A DNA stretch of 64,000 bases from NCBI RefSeq assembly GCF_921293095.1, contig NC_060247.1, positions 110,069,111-110,133,110 on the forward strand, given 5' to 3'. This DNA comes from Ischnura elegans (lineage: Eukaryota; Arthropoda; Insecta; Odonata; Coenagrionidae). Shown here piece after piece: positions 12,480 to 23,809 of this stretch. Below the pieces are notes generated by a model. It did no database searches and had not been told where the DNA came from. It saw only the letters and a program-made list of their open reading frames with translations. How positions within the stretch are numbered: position 1 is the first letter of the stretch; each line of letters starts with the position of its first letter. A program made the position numbers and the translations under genes.

Positions 12480-15403
12480 CCTTTTGATTTAATGACGAAA
12501 TAATCACCTCTTACGAAGTCAGCTGCCCGTTAAGAACCAGGAAAGAGAGTGGTAATCCACCCTGGTGGGGAGCAGAGTTAGAAAGTCTCCGAAAGGAGAC
12601 AAGAAAACTCTTTAATAAAGCAAAGAGAACCAGGTTGCCGCAAGATTGGGAAACCTTTAAGGACACCCAACGTAGGTATAAATCAGCGATTAAAATCTCA
12701 AAAAAGAAGTCTTGGAGGCGCTTTTGCGAGAATGTGGAGTCAGTTCCACAACTCTCAAGATTTCATAAAATCATTGCAAAAGACCCGTGGGCCGGAGTAG
12801 GGTCTCTTTTGCTTCCTCCGGGAGAATATAAGTCTTCTGACAAGGAAGCATTAAAACTTCTGTTGGAGACTCACTTTCCAGGCTCCAAAGAGTCGGAGGA
12901 GATGCAAAAACGGAAGCCTCCCACCCGTCCGGCTTGGACGGACTGGAGATTGGCCTCCAGCATCGTTAAATATGATATAACAAGATGGGCTATAATTAGT
13001 TTTAGGCCTTACAAATCGGCCGGCGAAGATGGAATTTTCCCGGCACTTCTACAAGAGGGACAGGAGCTGGTATTACTCCCCATGGTAAGGATATTCCGCT
13101 CCTGTCTTGCATATGGGTATATCCCAAAGAAGTGGAGAGCTACCAAAGTTGTCTTTATCCCAAAACCAGGGAAGACGGACTACACTTTGGCCAGCTCATT
13201 TAGGGGCATTAGCTTAATGTCTTTCCTGCTGAAAACGCTGGAGAAGATAGTTGATAGATATATCAGAGATGGCCCCCTTAGGGACCATCCTCTGCATCCA
13301 CATCAGCACGCCTACCAGAAGGGCAAGTCTGTGGAAACTGCACTCCACAACCTAGTATGCAGGATAGAGAACGTACTGGAACATGGTTTGTATGGGTTTG
13401 GAGCGTTTCTAGATATAGAAGGAGCCTTCAACAATACATCCTTTGAACAAATCTGCCTGGAAGCAGACAGGCATGGAATCCATACACATATTGTGAGATG
13501 GATTAGATACATGCCTGAGCAAAGAACTGTTACCGCCCGCCTTGGAGGGAGCTCGCTGACGGTGACTGTGACAAGAGGGTGTCCACAGGGTGGGGTGCTG
13601 TCCCCATTACTATGGAATATGGTAGTCGATAGTCTGCTGTCAAACCTCCACAATACCGGTGTATTCACACAAGGATATGCTGATGATATCGTGATCTTGG
13701 TTTCAGGCAGATTCCTAGACACAGTATGTGAGCTTTTGCAGAAAGCCCTGGACAGAACAGCCCAGTGGTGTTCCGAAACAGGACTCTCTGTTAATCCAGA
13801 GAAGACCAATCTTGTTCTTTTCACTAAGAAAAGGAGGAGAGAGGGATTTACTTCCCCTTACCTCTTGGGAAAGAGACTAACACCGTCCTCATCGGTCAAA
13901 TATCTTGGAGTCGCTCTAGATTCCAAGCTCAACTGGAGAGAGCACATGGATAGCAAACTCAAAAAAGCATGTGCCTCATTATGGACATGTAGAAGAGGCC
14001 TTGGTAAATCATGGGGCCTTCAACCCAGAGCCATTAGCTGGCTATACAATGTAGTGGTGAAACCTAGTTTCCTCCACTGCTCAATTGTATGGTGGAAAAA
14101 GACCAAACAAATTACTGTTAGGAACAAGCTTAACCACCTACAAAGAATGGCCTGTATGGGCATTACAGGAGCAATGAGGACGACTCCAACCTTGGCGATG
14201 GAAACTCTGCTGAACCTTCCCTCACTTTATGTGGAAGTAGAGGTTCATGCAAGAGCCACGTTATACAGATTGAGAAATCTAGGTATGACAGAGGAAATTT
14301 CTCTGGACACAGACAACTGTGGACGGGACTGAGGGAGTCTGGCACAATTTTTGAGATGGGGTCGGATTCCATGATGGCGACGTTCAATTCTTCACCGCCT
14401 CTTTTTAAAACCCATTTCCCAAACAGGGAATGCTGGGCAAAAGAAGAGGGGAAAACCCTTCATAGTGGAGCCCAAGTGTGGTGCACCGATGGCTCCGTGA
14501 AAGAAGGGAAAGCAGGGGCAGGCGTCTACAGCCAATCCCCCCTAGGAGCATACATGTTCCCCTAGGAAGATATGCCACAGTGTTTCAGGCAGAAATCTTT
14601 GCCATCCTAACCTGTGTGCACGCCATTGAGGAGACAGGTCTCTACAAGAGACCAATCCATATATGCACCGACAGTCAGGCTGCTCTAAAAGCCCTGAACT
14701 CACCTTGGTGCAGATCTAAACTATTGGCTGAATGCTACAAGACTCTCAATATTTTGGGCAGCCGTTGTAAAATAGAACTTTTCTGGGTACCGGGACACTC
14801 AGGTATCACCGGAAACGAGAAGGCAGATGAACTGGCAAAGGCCGGCGCTGAACAGAATCCAATTGGCCCAGAACCAATTGTGCCAGTTGCCCCATCAATG
14901 GGGATGGCTGCAATCAAAGTGTGGGGATCAACCCAACACTTAAAGATCTGGCGAGAAACACCGGGTTTACGTCAGGCAAAAACCCTTATAGGAGAGGTAT
15001 CTCCTAGACTCGAGAGAAGACTTCTTCTTATGAACAGAAGTCAAGTGCGGACGGTGGTAGGTCTGCTTACGGGACACTATCACGTAATGAGACATATGCA
15101 CCTGCTGGGGATAACAGACTCAGATAGGTGTAGATGGTGTGAGATGGGAGAGGAAACAACCACTCATCTAATATGCGAGTGCCCCGCAATCATGAGGACT
15201 CCATATAGACACCTGGGCTCACCTTTTATAGAGCCCAAGGAAGTAAGAGATCTTCCGATTGGTAACCTTTTGCCCTTCGTCAAGGATATTGGCCTCTATG
15301 GGTGATCCATTATCGGTGGTTAGCACAATGGACCTACAGGTCTAAGTGCCCTGGGAGCTGATCCCCCACCGCATAAACTAATCTAATCTAATCTAACAGC
15401 CTC
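12480..15403 (+). mobile_element. LOA-like LINE (RT plus RNase H), 5'-truncated, broken
   Basis: This non-LTR element runs on the plus strand. The linker after the endonuclease (SCPLRTRKESGNPPWW) starts near 12507. The reverse transcriptase follows (12635-14332 open) with FLDIEGAFNN, GCPQGGVLSPLLW and GYADDIVILV, then RNase H with CTDGS, FQAEIFAIL, CTDSQAAL and NEKADELAKAG. The segments lie in three different frames (RT; RNase H start from 14356; RNase H remainder from 14478), so there are at least two frameshifts. The C-terminal zinc-knuckle-like part reads CRWCEMGEETTTHLICECP. The 3' end is a (TAATC)n run near 15380-15403, a tail type known from this group. The endonuclease is missing, so the copy is 5'-truncated; the left junction lies between about 12470 and 12505. 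LOA/R1-group placement is from motif style. Confidence 0.85.
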
Positions 15404-16965
15404 CTAACGGAGTCCAATGGCATCCAATACTACTGTTCCCGTCTCTATAAAACTGAGTATATTACTTCCCCCATCTCCTGAGAAGCCATTCCCTGGTCAG
15501 CCACCGCTCTCCTTACTGACGCTCTGTCAATAGTTATCATTCGTAATTACCAATACCTAGCCCATCGTATTCTATGGAACTAAGTCAAAGATCTCTTTTC
15601 CTGCCAATTTTACCAACCACAATCTTGCAGAGCTACTCCGTGCATTGCTTTTCTCAATGTAAATTGTGCGTCTTGCAACAATGAGTACTCTTTGCGTCAC
15701 GACCGTATAGCAGATAAAATAGGGGGAGAGATTTATTGTAATTAGTTTATCGCTGTTAAGATAAACTGATGAAGGAGACAATAACTATAAAGTAAAATTC
15801 CTGTACTTGGAAGGGTGATCACAAACTCTGTAGGCCCTCATAACGTTAAACGTCTGTATACTTAGAAATAATTTAGCGGAAAAAATATTCTTTCATTTTT
15901 TATATGTTTTGCACGTGATAGGGTTGTTTCTGAGGTGATAAGAAATGTTGCGCTTTTTTTCATCTGAATAATCAAATGAATTGTCGGAACAGTTTATTAT
16001 GATATCATTTATAAATTCGCTAGAACGCTTTTGACACTTAGTGCATGCTTTGCCTTGAACGCTCACACGTTGGATGCAATAGATTTTATTTTTCGAAATC
16101 ATTTAAAACATCATTTTTATAACACCATCTCACTAGACCATTTTTTTAATTTCTCTTTCTTGTCATTTGCTCAATATAGTTGCGGGAGTGGTCTTTCGTA
16201 CTTCTAGTTTTAGCTTCAGTATTGAAGAGTCATGAGATATAGCCTTTTTACTAAGGATTCATCTAGCCCTGACATCTGAAGAAGTTTTTAAAGAGGTAAG
16301 GGGAAAAAAGTTACGGAATCGATACATTTTATGCCATCAAATTCAACCGATATCACTTTAGCCCCTGTGGAAATTAATTTTGGTTGCCAATTCATATGTA
16401 ATTCATCGAGACGTTTGACAAAGGATATGATAGTCGCTTCTTTGTAAAATTAATGGTTAATAAAATGAGTGCGAAAAATCCACCGGGAAATCATTCGCCT
16501 TGATCGGGACACTTAAATTAATAAAATGAATTTACAACCTAAAATAATTTTGACAGGGGATAAATTGATGTCGGTTACATTTCGGCTACTGCTCTTCGGA
16601 AGTCAAGAACCGGTTATGAGGTACGAAATATTTTCGCCTCTCTCCGAAATGCGCGCACACACTCATGGATTCTTCGCTAATACAGCTATATCAAATTTTT
16701 TTGTGAGATAAAGGGGTTGGGTGAGTGGAGAATATGTGTGGCTTTTCAAGCAAACGTGGCAAGTAGATTAGTAATGGGTAGCTTGGATAATCAGAGCAGC
16801 GTGAGCGCATTGCTTGATGGTGGCAAGTGGCTTTTCAAGCAAAATCATGTCTTGCCTACACTTTATATGATAAAATTCACACAATAACACTAGCAGAAAA
16901 AGTCTCCTCTTTCTCGGAAAATATGATGATAAGGTCAAATTAAGAAGTTGCACGTCCGCAATTAG
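15404..16965. other. Intergenic stretch, no supported gene
   Basis: AT-rich sequence with only short open frames. One 49-bp sequence at 16766-16814 recurs at 17047-17095 (see the separate entry). Nothing else is recognised. Confidence 0.4.
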
Positions 16966-17095
16966 TTTTCAGCTGGAATGTGCAGCTAGCTTATTGGACC
17001 CATACGAGGCAGCACTGATTGCAGAATGCAAGCACAGGGCAAATAGATTAGTAATGGGTAGCTTGGATAATCAGAGCAGCGTGAGCGCATTGTTA
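16766..17095. repeat. Pair of direct ~49-bp repeats
   Basis: The sequence beginning TAGATTAGTAATGGGTAGC and ending GTGAGCGCATTG occurs at about 16766-16814 and again at about 17047-17095 without visible mismatch. The intervening DNA is unrelated. Confidence 0.7.
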
Positions 17096-17099
17096 GATT
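16966..17099 (+). pseudogene. Possible terminal exon or coding fragment of unknown gene
   Basis: After an acceptor-like TTTTCAG (ending near 16970), an open frame reads LECAASLLDPYEAALIAECK, then HRANRLVMGSLDNQSS and a TAG at the end. Composition and the two cysteines look protein-like, but I do not recognise a family, and no upstream exon was found. About 280 bases upstream (16766-16814) the RLVMGSLDNQSSVSAL part is repeated nearly base for base. It could be a relic exon with a local duplication, or a transposon protein remnant. Confidence 0.3.
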
Positions 17100-17330
17100 A
17101 GTTAGGCCAGGAGTCGTTTAGTGAGCGAAAAACGAAATGCAGTATATTCCCGAATATGTTTATTCCACGATGGATCATTATTGAGTCTTGGAATACGTGG
17201 AAGATAGAGTTAAATCTGAAAAAAATGCGAACTAATGAAATTCTGTAAAAAAAATAATTCCCCGCTAGATAGCTATTTTGTTAAGGATGTTCGAGACTAT
17301 GATCCATAAAATATCTCGGAGTTAGATGCA

Positions 17331-20300
17331 GGGTCATTCCATGTCAGTTCATCCAGGCATGACACCCACCGACTCGGATTTTGATGAAACTTGGCAATTT
17401 TCATCCTTCCATGTAGGAATGAAACAGTGTAAAACATTTCTTGGCTATCTTATATAGCTTTTTTTCACGACCATTTGAAGTTTGGGTGAAACTGCAGTTT
17501 TTCAATGAATGCGGTCTCCAGAGGCACTTGTACCTCCAGAGGGAAATAATTTGTCTCAGCCATAGTTTGAATCCGATTCTTATGAAAATTTGCAGGTTTA
17601 CTATAGAAGTCATGAGAATTCCAAAAACTAATTGAAAAATATCCTAAGAGATATTGTAAATTCTCTAAACTCATATGTTTCATAAGATTTTAGAAAATTT
17701 TGCGTCAAAAACATCGTTCTATTAAACATCAAATTTTGACCTGAGGCAATATCTGAATCAAGCTAAATTATTTTTTCTAATATTCCTTAAGGTATGACCC
17801 ACCACCTGTAAAAATAAAATTCATGGCTTTTTGCTTGCTTTGTTGTTAAAGAAATTTTTATGTAAAAAAAATCCCTTTTCACGACTCTGGTAGTCAGTGC
17901 TGGGTCCTCCTTCAAGTGCTTGTGTCAACTGTTTTCTATATCTAAGCAAATATTTACAACATAAATCTAGTACATAATAAGTTCAAAAATTAAAAAAATT
18001 TCTCCCGATAAGAAAAAATATTTTTGAAATAGAATATTTTAAGGAATTCATAGCACTTACCCACTTGGGATAACTTGATTGTTGCTTTATAAAACACATA
18101 AAAATACATGAAACATGTCAATACAAGCAAACTCTCTCCATTATATATAGACAAAAAACTTCAGGAATGTGTCTTTCTTCATTAATGTTGCACAACTTAT
18201 AAATCAACAATCGCAATATATAGTCACTTTTGTATGAGCATCAGTTTGTGGTTAAAAAGCTTAGTATCCAAGGTCTTCACTGAGGCCTATCTCTGAGAAA
18301 CCTAATATTTCAGTTGACACTAGAGTTACATTTTTATCCCAGTAGTGGTAATTCCAAGTTTTCCTTTTAAATCCAGGAGCCGCTGGTTCACACGTTCAAT
18401 GTCTTTCTCCGAGAAATAATACATTCATCCTGAGCCTCTTGTGGTAGTAGTTTCCTCATTACAAATGACATTATTTACAGGAACGTGGCATATATCTTCT
18501 TTCTCTTTTGGCTGGTAAAATGATCTTGCAGGCCCATAAGGATGCAAGAATTTCACTTTTATATCACATTGATCAACATCCTTTGACATAACTAGCCTAA
18601 AAAACCTGTGATTGTCATACAAGCAGGCCACAAAAGACTAAGTACAAATTTTTGTCATAATTTCTTCCCAACTTGATTTTATCAAGAAATTGTGGACAGA
18701 ACTGTACGTGGTATCAAAGCTAATTTTTTTTGTCGCAATAATGTTATTTGGAATTGGTATAAAAGAATGGTAGCTACGAGTACCTGGGATTGTTTTTGCA
18801 TGGCACCAGCGAGTTTCTAATTGTTGCCGAATCATTGATAAATGTTCTTTTTTTAAAACGTACAATGAAATTTTATCTACTTTGTACTTGCAGAACTCAA
18901 ACACCTTTTCAATGGAAATCATTGTGTTACCCAGATTCCGCTGAAGGCTTTCTCTAGTAAGAATGTGCTTAACTGTTCTGCCTATCCCATCACCAGGAGA
19001 TTTCCCATGACTAGTTGAAAAAAATGACCAAGAAGCTTGCAAGTCAAGGTCCAGGTGATGATGGCACAGGTTTATAAAGTTTTTACAGTTCTTATATTGG
19101 CCAGCACAACCATCACTGAAATTTTGCACTTTCTTTACTTCAGGGAACTTTTCCTTTAAAAACTGAGTGACTATTTTTTGCGTTTCAAATACGAAAGCTA
19201 CAACATGTTCTAGATCATCAGAAAATACACAAAAACTTGAGACACAGAGATCTTTCTACAGCTTTCCACGAGAATAATTTACCGCTGGATGTAGGGAACA
19301 ACCATCCTGATTCAGAGATGAACCTGATACTCATCTTGTCACATAATGTTAGTTTTCACTGAAATCCAGCAAAACAATGGCTTCATCTGGCTGTAGGTTA
19401 TTTTTTTAGTTCTTTTAGGTATCTCGCCTGTGGTTTGGCTATGAAGGAATGTGGGAGAAGTTTTTCCAGATTGTTCACCAGAATATTGATATATTCATCC
19501 AGAGTCACTGTTAACCTAATTTGTAGGGTTCGATCTGTTGTCACCCATGCACTGCATGTCACTTCATCTTCAGGGTCCCATTCCTCAAATTTACTTTTCA
19601 GATGTTCCTTCAGTCGTTTGTCAGCCATACATTCTGAACAGTGCCGTAACATGCAATCCCTGTTATCTTTGGAACATACCAAATAATCAAATAGGTTGTT
19701 GTAGGTTTCCTCTAAAGAGAATGCGTGGAGAAAAAGTGATGCATACTGATGGATAGTACAGACACGTACAGAATGGGTTCCAGAGGAGCCTGCCAACACG
19801 CACCATTTAGGTCGCAACAGACAGAATTTTGAAAAACATATTTTTACAAATGGGAATTCAAATTAAAAAGCTGCATACAGCTCATTTAGGTTACTTAAAA
19901 GTAACCTCTTTTGCTTGTGGACATTTTTGGACAAACTCACCTTATCTTTCATTCCTGGCATAAGGCAGTAATACTCTTCATTTTGGTACTAAGTCCACTG
20001 CAGTTTTTTTCAATGTTTTTGCCCCTCCTAGGATCTGGTATGGCTATGATGCCTTTCATTCATAGAAGTTCCCTAGCTTGCCGAATTGTATATTCACTAA
20101 CATTAAATTCGGTGGCTACTTTTTCCCTACTCCACGATGTCGGAGCTAGTGTTAGTAGCTGAATCATCTCTCCCCGAATGCCTGCTGTCACCAATTTTTC
20201 TTTTAGTAACCCAACTAGCACATCCATATCATTCGCTTTATCAAGAACTTCTGAATCATGCTCTGGAAGGAAATCTTTATCTGGTACTTTGCAAACCTTT

Positions 20301-21184
20301 TTGTTCAAACACACTCGTGAAGTTTTTTGTCAATACAAAATGGAGTTAATATATATGACAATACAAAATGGAGTTACAATAAAGTTAACTTGTATTGGCA
20401 TGTATCATGTATTTTTATGTGTTTTATAAAGCAACAATCAAGTTATCCCAAGTGGGTAAGTGCTATGAATTCCTTAAAATATTCTATTTCAAAAATATTT
20501 TTTCTTCTCGAGAGAAAATTTTTAAATTTTTGAACTTATTATGTACTAGATTTATGTTGTAAATATTTGCTTAGATATAGAACACAGTTAACACAAGCAC
20601 TTGAAGGAGGACCCAGCACTGACTACCAGAGTCGTGAAAAGGGATTTTTTTACATAAAAATTTCTTTAACAACAAAGCAAGCAAAAAGCCATGAATTTTA
20701 TTTTTACAGGTGGTGGGTCATACCTTAAGGAATATTAGAAAAAATAATTTAGCTTGATTCAGATATTGCCTCAGGTCAAAATTTGATGTTTAATAGAACG
20801 ATGTTTTTGACGCAAAATTTTCTAAAATCTTATGAAACATATGAGTTTAGAGAATTTACAATATCTTTTAGGATATTTTTCAATTAGTTTTTGGAATTCT
20901 CATGACTTCTATAGTAAACCTGCAAATTTTCATAAGAATTGGATGAAAACTATGGCTGAGACAAATTATTTCCCTCTGGATGTACAAGTGCCTCTGGAGA
21001 CCGCATTCATTGAAAAACTGCAGTTTCACCCAAACTTCAAGTGGTCGTGAAAAAAAGCTATATAAGATAGCCAAGAAATGTTTTACACTGTTTCATTCCT
21101 ACATGGAAGGATGAAAATTGCCAAGTTTCATCAAAATCCGAGTCGGTGGGTGTCATGCCTGGATGAACTGACATGGAATGACCC
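17331..21184 (-). mobile_element. Long-TIR DNA transposon with decayed transposase
   Basis: Terminal inverted repeats of about 796 bp (17331-18127 and 20389-21184) begin GGGTCATTCCATGTCAGTTC. Both ends are bounded by TGCA (17327-17330, 21185-21188), which may be a 4-bp target duplication or part of the repeat, since TGCA is a palindrome. Between them the minus strand encodes transposase pieces: an N-terminal helix-turn-helix-like segment (ATEFNVSEYTIRQARELL, 20060-20314), a middle part (19398-19817), a core with FSDGCAGQYKNCKNF and TSHGKSPGDGIG (18638-19129) and a C-terminal part (YDNHRFFRLV, 18425-18631). The last two pieces are in one frame, separated by a TAG at 18638-18640. I recognise the motif style from invertebrate transposases but do not assign a superfamily. 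The element is complete in outline, with a multiply interrupted gene. Confidence 0.8.
18425..20314 (-). pseudogene. Transposase relic of the long-TIR transposon
   Basis: Four open segments in the expected order cover a transposase of roughly 600 residues: helix-turn-helix (20314-20060), a cysteine-rich middle with RHCSECMADKRL and EDEVTCSAW (19817-19398), a catalytic-type core with SDGCAGQYKN and a conserved SHGK (19129-18638), and a C-terminal FLHPYGPARSFY region (18631-18425). Frame changes between the first three and a TAG before the last make it non-coding as it stands, unless introns account for some gaps. Confidence 0.6.
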
Positions 21185-21214
21185 TGCAATAATAATATCT
21201 ACTTCAACATCTAC

Positions 21215-21275
21215 ACAATACCCTGCGAGCCATCTCTAGGGGGTTTGAGAGGGGGTGACCAATCTCCAACATGCA
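21215..21275 (-). repeat. Dispersed repeat fragment (CACCCCCTGCCAAACACC family)
   Basis: Short copies of a sequence containing CACCCCCTGCCAAACACCC and a following GGGTATTGTG recur here and near 21820, 30780, 34690, 42705, 48270 and 54805, some continuing into TAGATGTAGATG. It may be the tail of a SINE or LINE; the full unit could not be defined. Confidence 0.45.
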
Positions 21276-22290
21276 GCATGCAAGAGGACCACCACAGGCA
21301 CACCGCACGGGCATAGCATACTACAGTCTGGACGCTGAGAGTTGTCCGATGACTTTTAGAAGGGTCTAGTTCGGGGTAGGGGGCAAGGTTGCCAGTTAAG
21401 AAAGGGAAACGCCCGCCTCACATGTAAACAAAAGGATTCTCTTAAGAAAGGAGCCAGAAGGTACAACGAGAGTTAAGGGCCCAGAGGAAGAATCCCCTAC
21501 TTTGGTTATTCGAAGAAAGGGCTTGTTTTGGTGGCTCAGGCTTATTTCAGTACTTCATACGCATATGGCAACGTTGTATGACTAGGCGAGGGTGTGAGGT
21601 GTGTTTGGGGGACAGCGATTGGCTGCAAACCGTGCTGGCGCAAGGTTCTCCTTCCCTCCTTTTGGACTTCCATCGGACAACTCTCGCCGGCTGGACTGTA
21701 TTAAAATATGAGTGAAAATTGGGATTTGTTAAAAGAATAACGGAAAATTGGAACGAAAAGCGAGAGAAATTAGCTACTTCTAATCTAATTGATGTTGACA
21801 TGTTGGTATGTTGGTGGTGGTCACACCCTGCCAAACACCCCTGTACGTCACTGGCAGGGGAATATGCTGATGAGTCACTCGAACTCAGGACCTCTCTTTG
21901 GGAAAACACTTACGTGAAATCTGTTGAAAGGATAATTGTAAATTGTGGTTTTTAATGAGTGTACACCGGAAACGCGACGAAAAGTTCAAATAAGGAAACT
22001 ATATGTCTTTATTTATCCCTAATCTGGAGTATTCGGCTATCTTTTGGGACCCATTTAAGATAGGGATGATTAGGAAATCCAGAGCTATCAAGATTTGGTT
22101 AGCTGGGGGATCTGTTGGCAGGGGTTGTTTGAGAAGGGTGAAGGGTTGGCGGAGGATGGGTTGATAGGGAGTGGGTCGGCTAGGGGTCGGGGTTGGTCTT
22201 TGGTCTGGTGTCATTGTGAAGGGCTCAGTATGCCGAATGCCATCTATCACGTTTAGCTCGGTTTCTTTTTTCAGGATTAGATCGCGCTCA
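21276..22290. other. Intergenic stretch with low-complexity patches
   Basis: No gene is supported. On the plus strand, 22060-22210 is G/T-rich, which gives a proline- and threonine-rich frame on the opposite strand that I treat as composition, not a protein. Confidence 0.4.
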
Positions 22291-22310
22291 GCTGAAAAGT
22301 TAAGAAATTC

Positions 22311-22483
22311 GATAATGACGGGCTGACAAGTTTCCTAACCGAAAATAACTTTTTTGTGTTCAATAGACCGAGAAAGTGCACTTGAATCAGTTTGCAAGAC
22401 ACCGGAGTGCGTTGCCTACGTTATCATCCACGAAATAGTCTACCACACCGTCCTCTGCATCGGATTCATCTCTATCGATCGTA
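22311..22483 (+). promoter_or_regulatory. Conserved upstream block of orphan exon D
   Basis: Plus-strand blocks GATAATGACGG (22311), AGAAAGTGCACT (22371-22382), AATAGTCTACC (22434-22444) and ATCGGATTCAT (22459-22469) match the copy C promoter in order and near spacing. Intervening bases differ, so the duplication is old while these blocks stayed. Confidence 0.55.
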
Positions 22484-22514
22484 ATGGCGTCTCCGGTTCA
22501 TATGATCTTTTTTG
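22484..22514 (+). pseudogene. Orphan first exon D of the DUF1397 family
   Basis: A 31-base exon, ATG to G, followed by the donor GTGAGT, encodes MASPVHMIFFG (last residue split), matching the length, phase and hydrophobic pattern of exon 1 in copies A, B, C and F. I searched 22515-29000 on the plus strand for an exon 2 (acceptor plus GT-phase hydrophobic segment) and found none. It is either a relic of a broken paralogue or the first exon of a gene with a very long intron. The preceding promoter is conserved with copy C. Confidence 0.6.
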
Positions 22515-23804
22515 GTGAGTACACATCTACAAATAAAAAATTATATTCGTCATGATATAATGTCTTTAAATCATAACTTTTCAATGCTATTCCTTGCGAT
22601 TGGAAAAACTACATTGCCCGTATTATAAACGGATTGCTCCACGCTCAAAGAAACACAGAGAATTTGAAAATCAATTAAATTGCGCCCAAAGTGGTATCAT
22701 AAATTAAGATTCTACCGGGCGGACTCTTCTACGTACTCCTTTTGCCAAAAAAAGCCTACAGCACAATGCCATGAGCTTTTGCTATGCCTGCACGTGATAT
22801 CTTATTCCATTGCTATTTGGCTTTTTTTTTCTAAGGTTGAGAAATATTATACGACGAGTTCAGGTTACTATGGTAACGAACAACTCGTGGCTCCACGTGT
22901 CGATTATCCGCTGACCTTGGGCTGTGTTGACGTGGTTTATCCTTTTTCCTTATACCCGCATGATTTCCTTATCGGACTTGCTTTTCCTTGGGGACAGATA
23001 TTCAGTGTGGACCCCTCGTGAGCGTCCCCTTTTATCAAGAAATTTTCACAGAATTATGCGCCCTTCAGAAATACCGTGGGCATACATCTACATATTACAC
23101 CGGAAGCCGCCTCAATAGACTTGTAGCGGTGTTAAGCTACGTCATTAAAAGGCGGTTATCGCCGGCAACGTATTTTCCCAACCAATTCGAAATGCTCATT
23201 GCTCTCCCAAGGAAAATTTGAGGGGAATTATGGCAGGAACTCTTTGTTGAAATTCTCTTTCCTGACGTTTGAAATGAGTACATGTTTTTCGCATTGGAAT
23301 ATAGATTTGGTTCTCTTCATATTAAAACAATTGTAAACTTCACGCCTATTTTTTTTGTAATTTCCCCGAGCTTCGGCTCGGTTCCATTTTCTAGGTTGCT
23401 GTTTGATTCAATTTATTGTGACCTGCCGAAACCCTGCTCGATTAGGATTAAAATACATGGATATCTAACAATTACGCTTTATTATCAAAATCAACCATTT
23501 AGACGTATACAGAAACATACTTAAACCATCTTTTTTACTATGAGGCATTCAATTATTGATTAAATCATCAATATTGATTTGTTTAGATAAAAAACTTAAT
23601 TACAGTAAGCTTGGAATTTTTGAAATGTAAAATGTAGCCGCCTGCTAACTTTAGCTCATTACGATTTAGGTTTATTTATGCCGCGTGTAAAATTCGGAAA
23701 AAAACAGGAATTGATTTGATTCTTAATGTAATAAATATATGTATCTCCATTTGGGTTAGAGCCGCGATTGTAACGAAGTTAAGACATATGATCGCGGCGC
23801 GCAC
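22515..23804. other. Gene-free stretch after orphan exon D
   Basis: Open frames up to 113 codons occur (for example 22680-23021), but none has a recognisable domain, a matching phase or the family cysteine pattern. Confidence 0.4.
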
Positions 23805-23809
23805 CGGCG

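Noticed and set aside
13312-13824. 170-codon minus-strand frame
   Set aside because: Antisense to the LOA-like reverse transcriptase; no domain of its own.
22680-23021. 113-codon frame downstream of exon D that might be its continuation
   Set aside because: No acceptor in the right phase, no family cysteine spacing, no hydrophobic exon 2 start.
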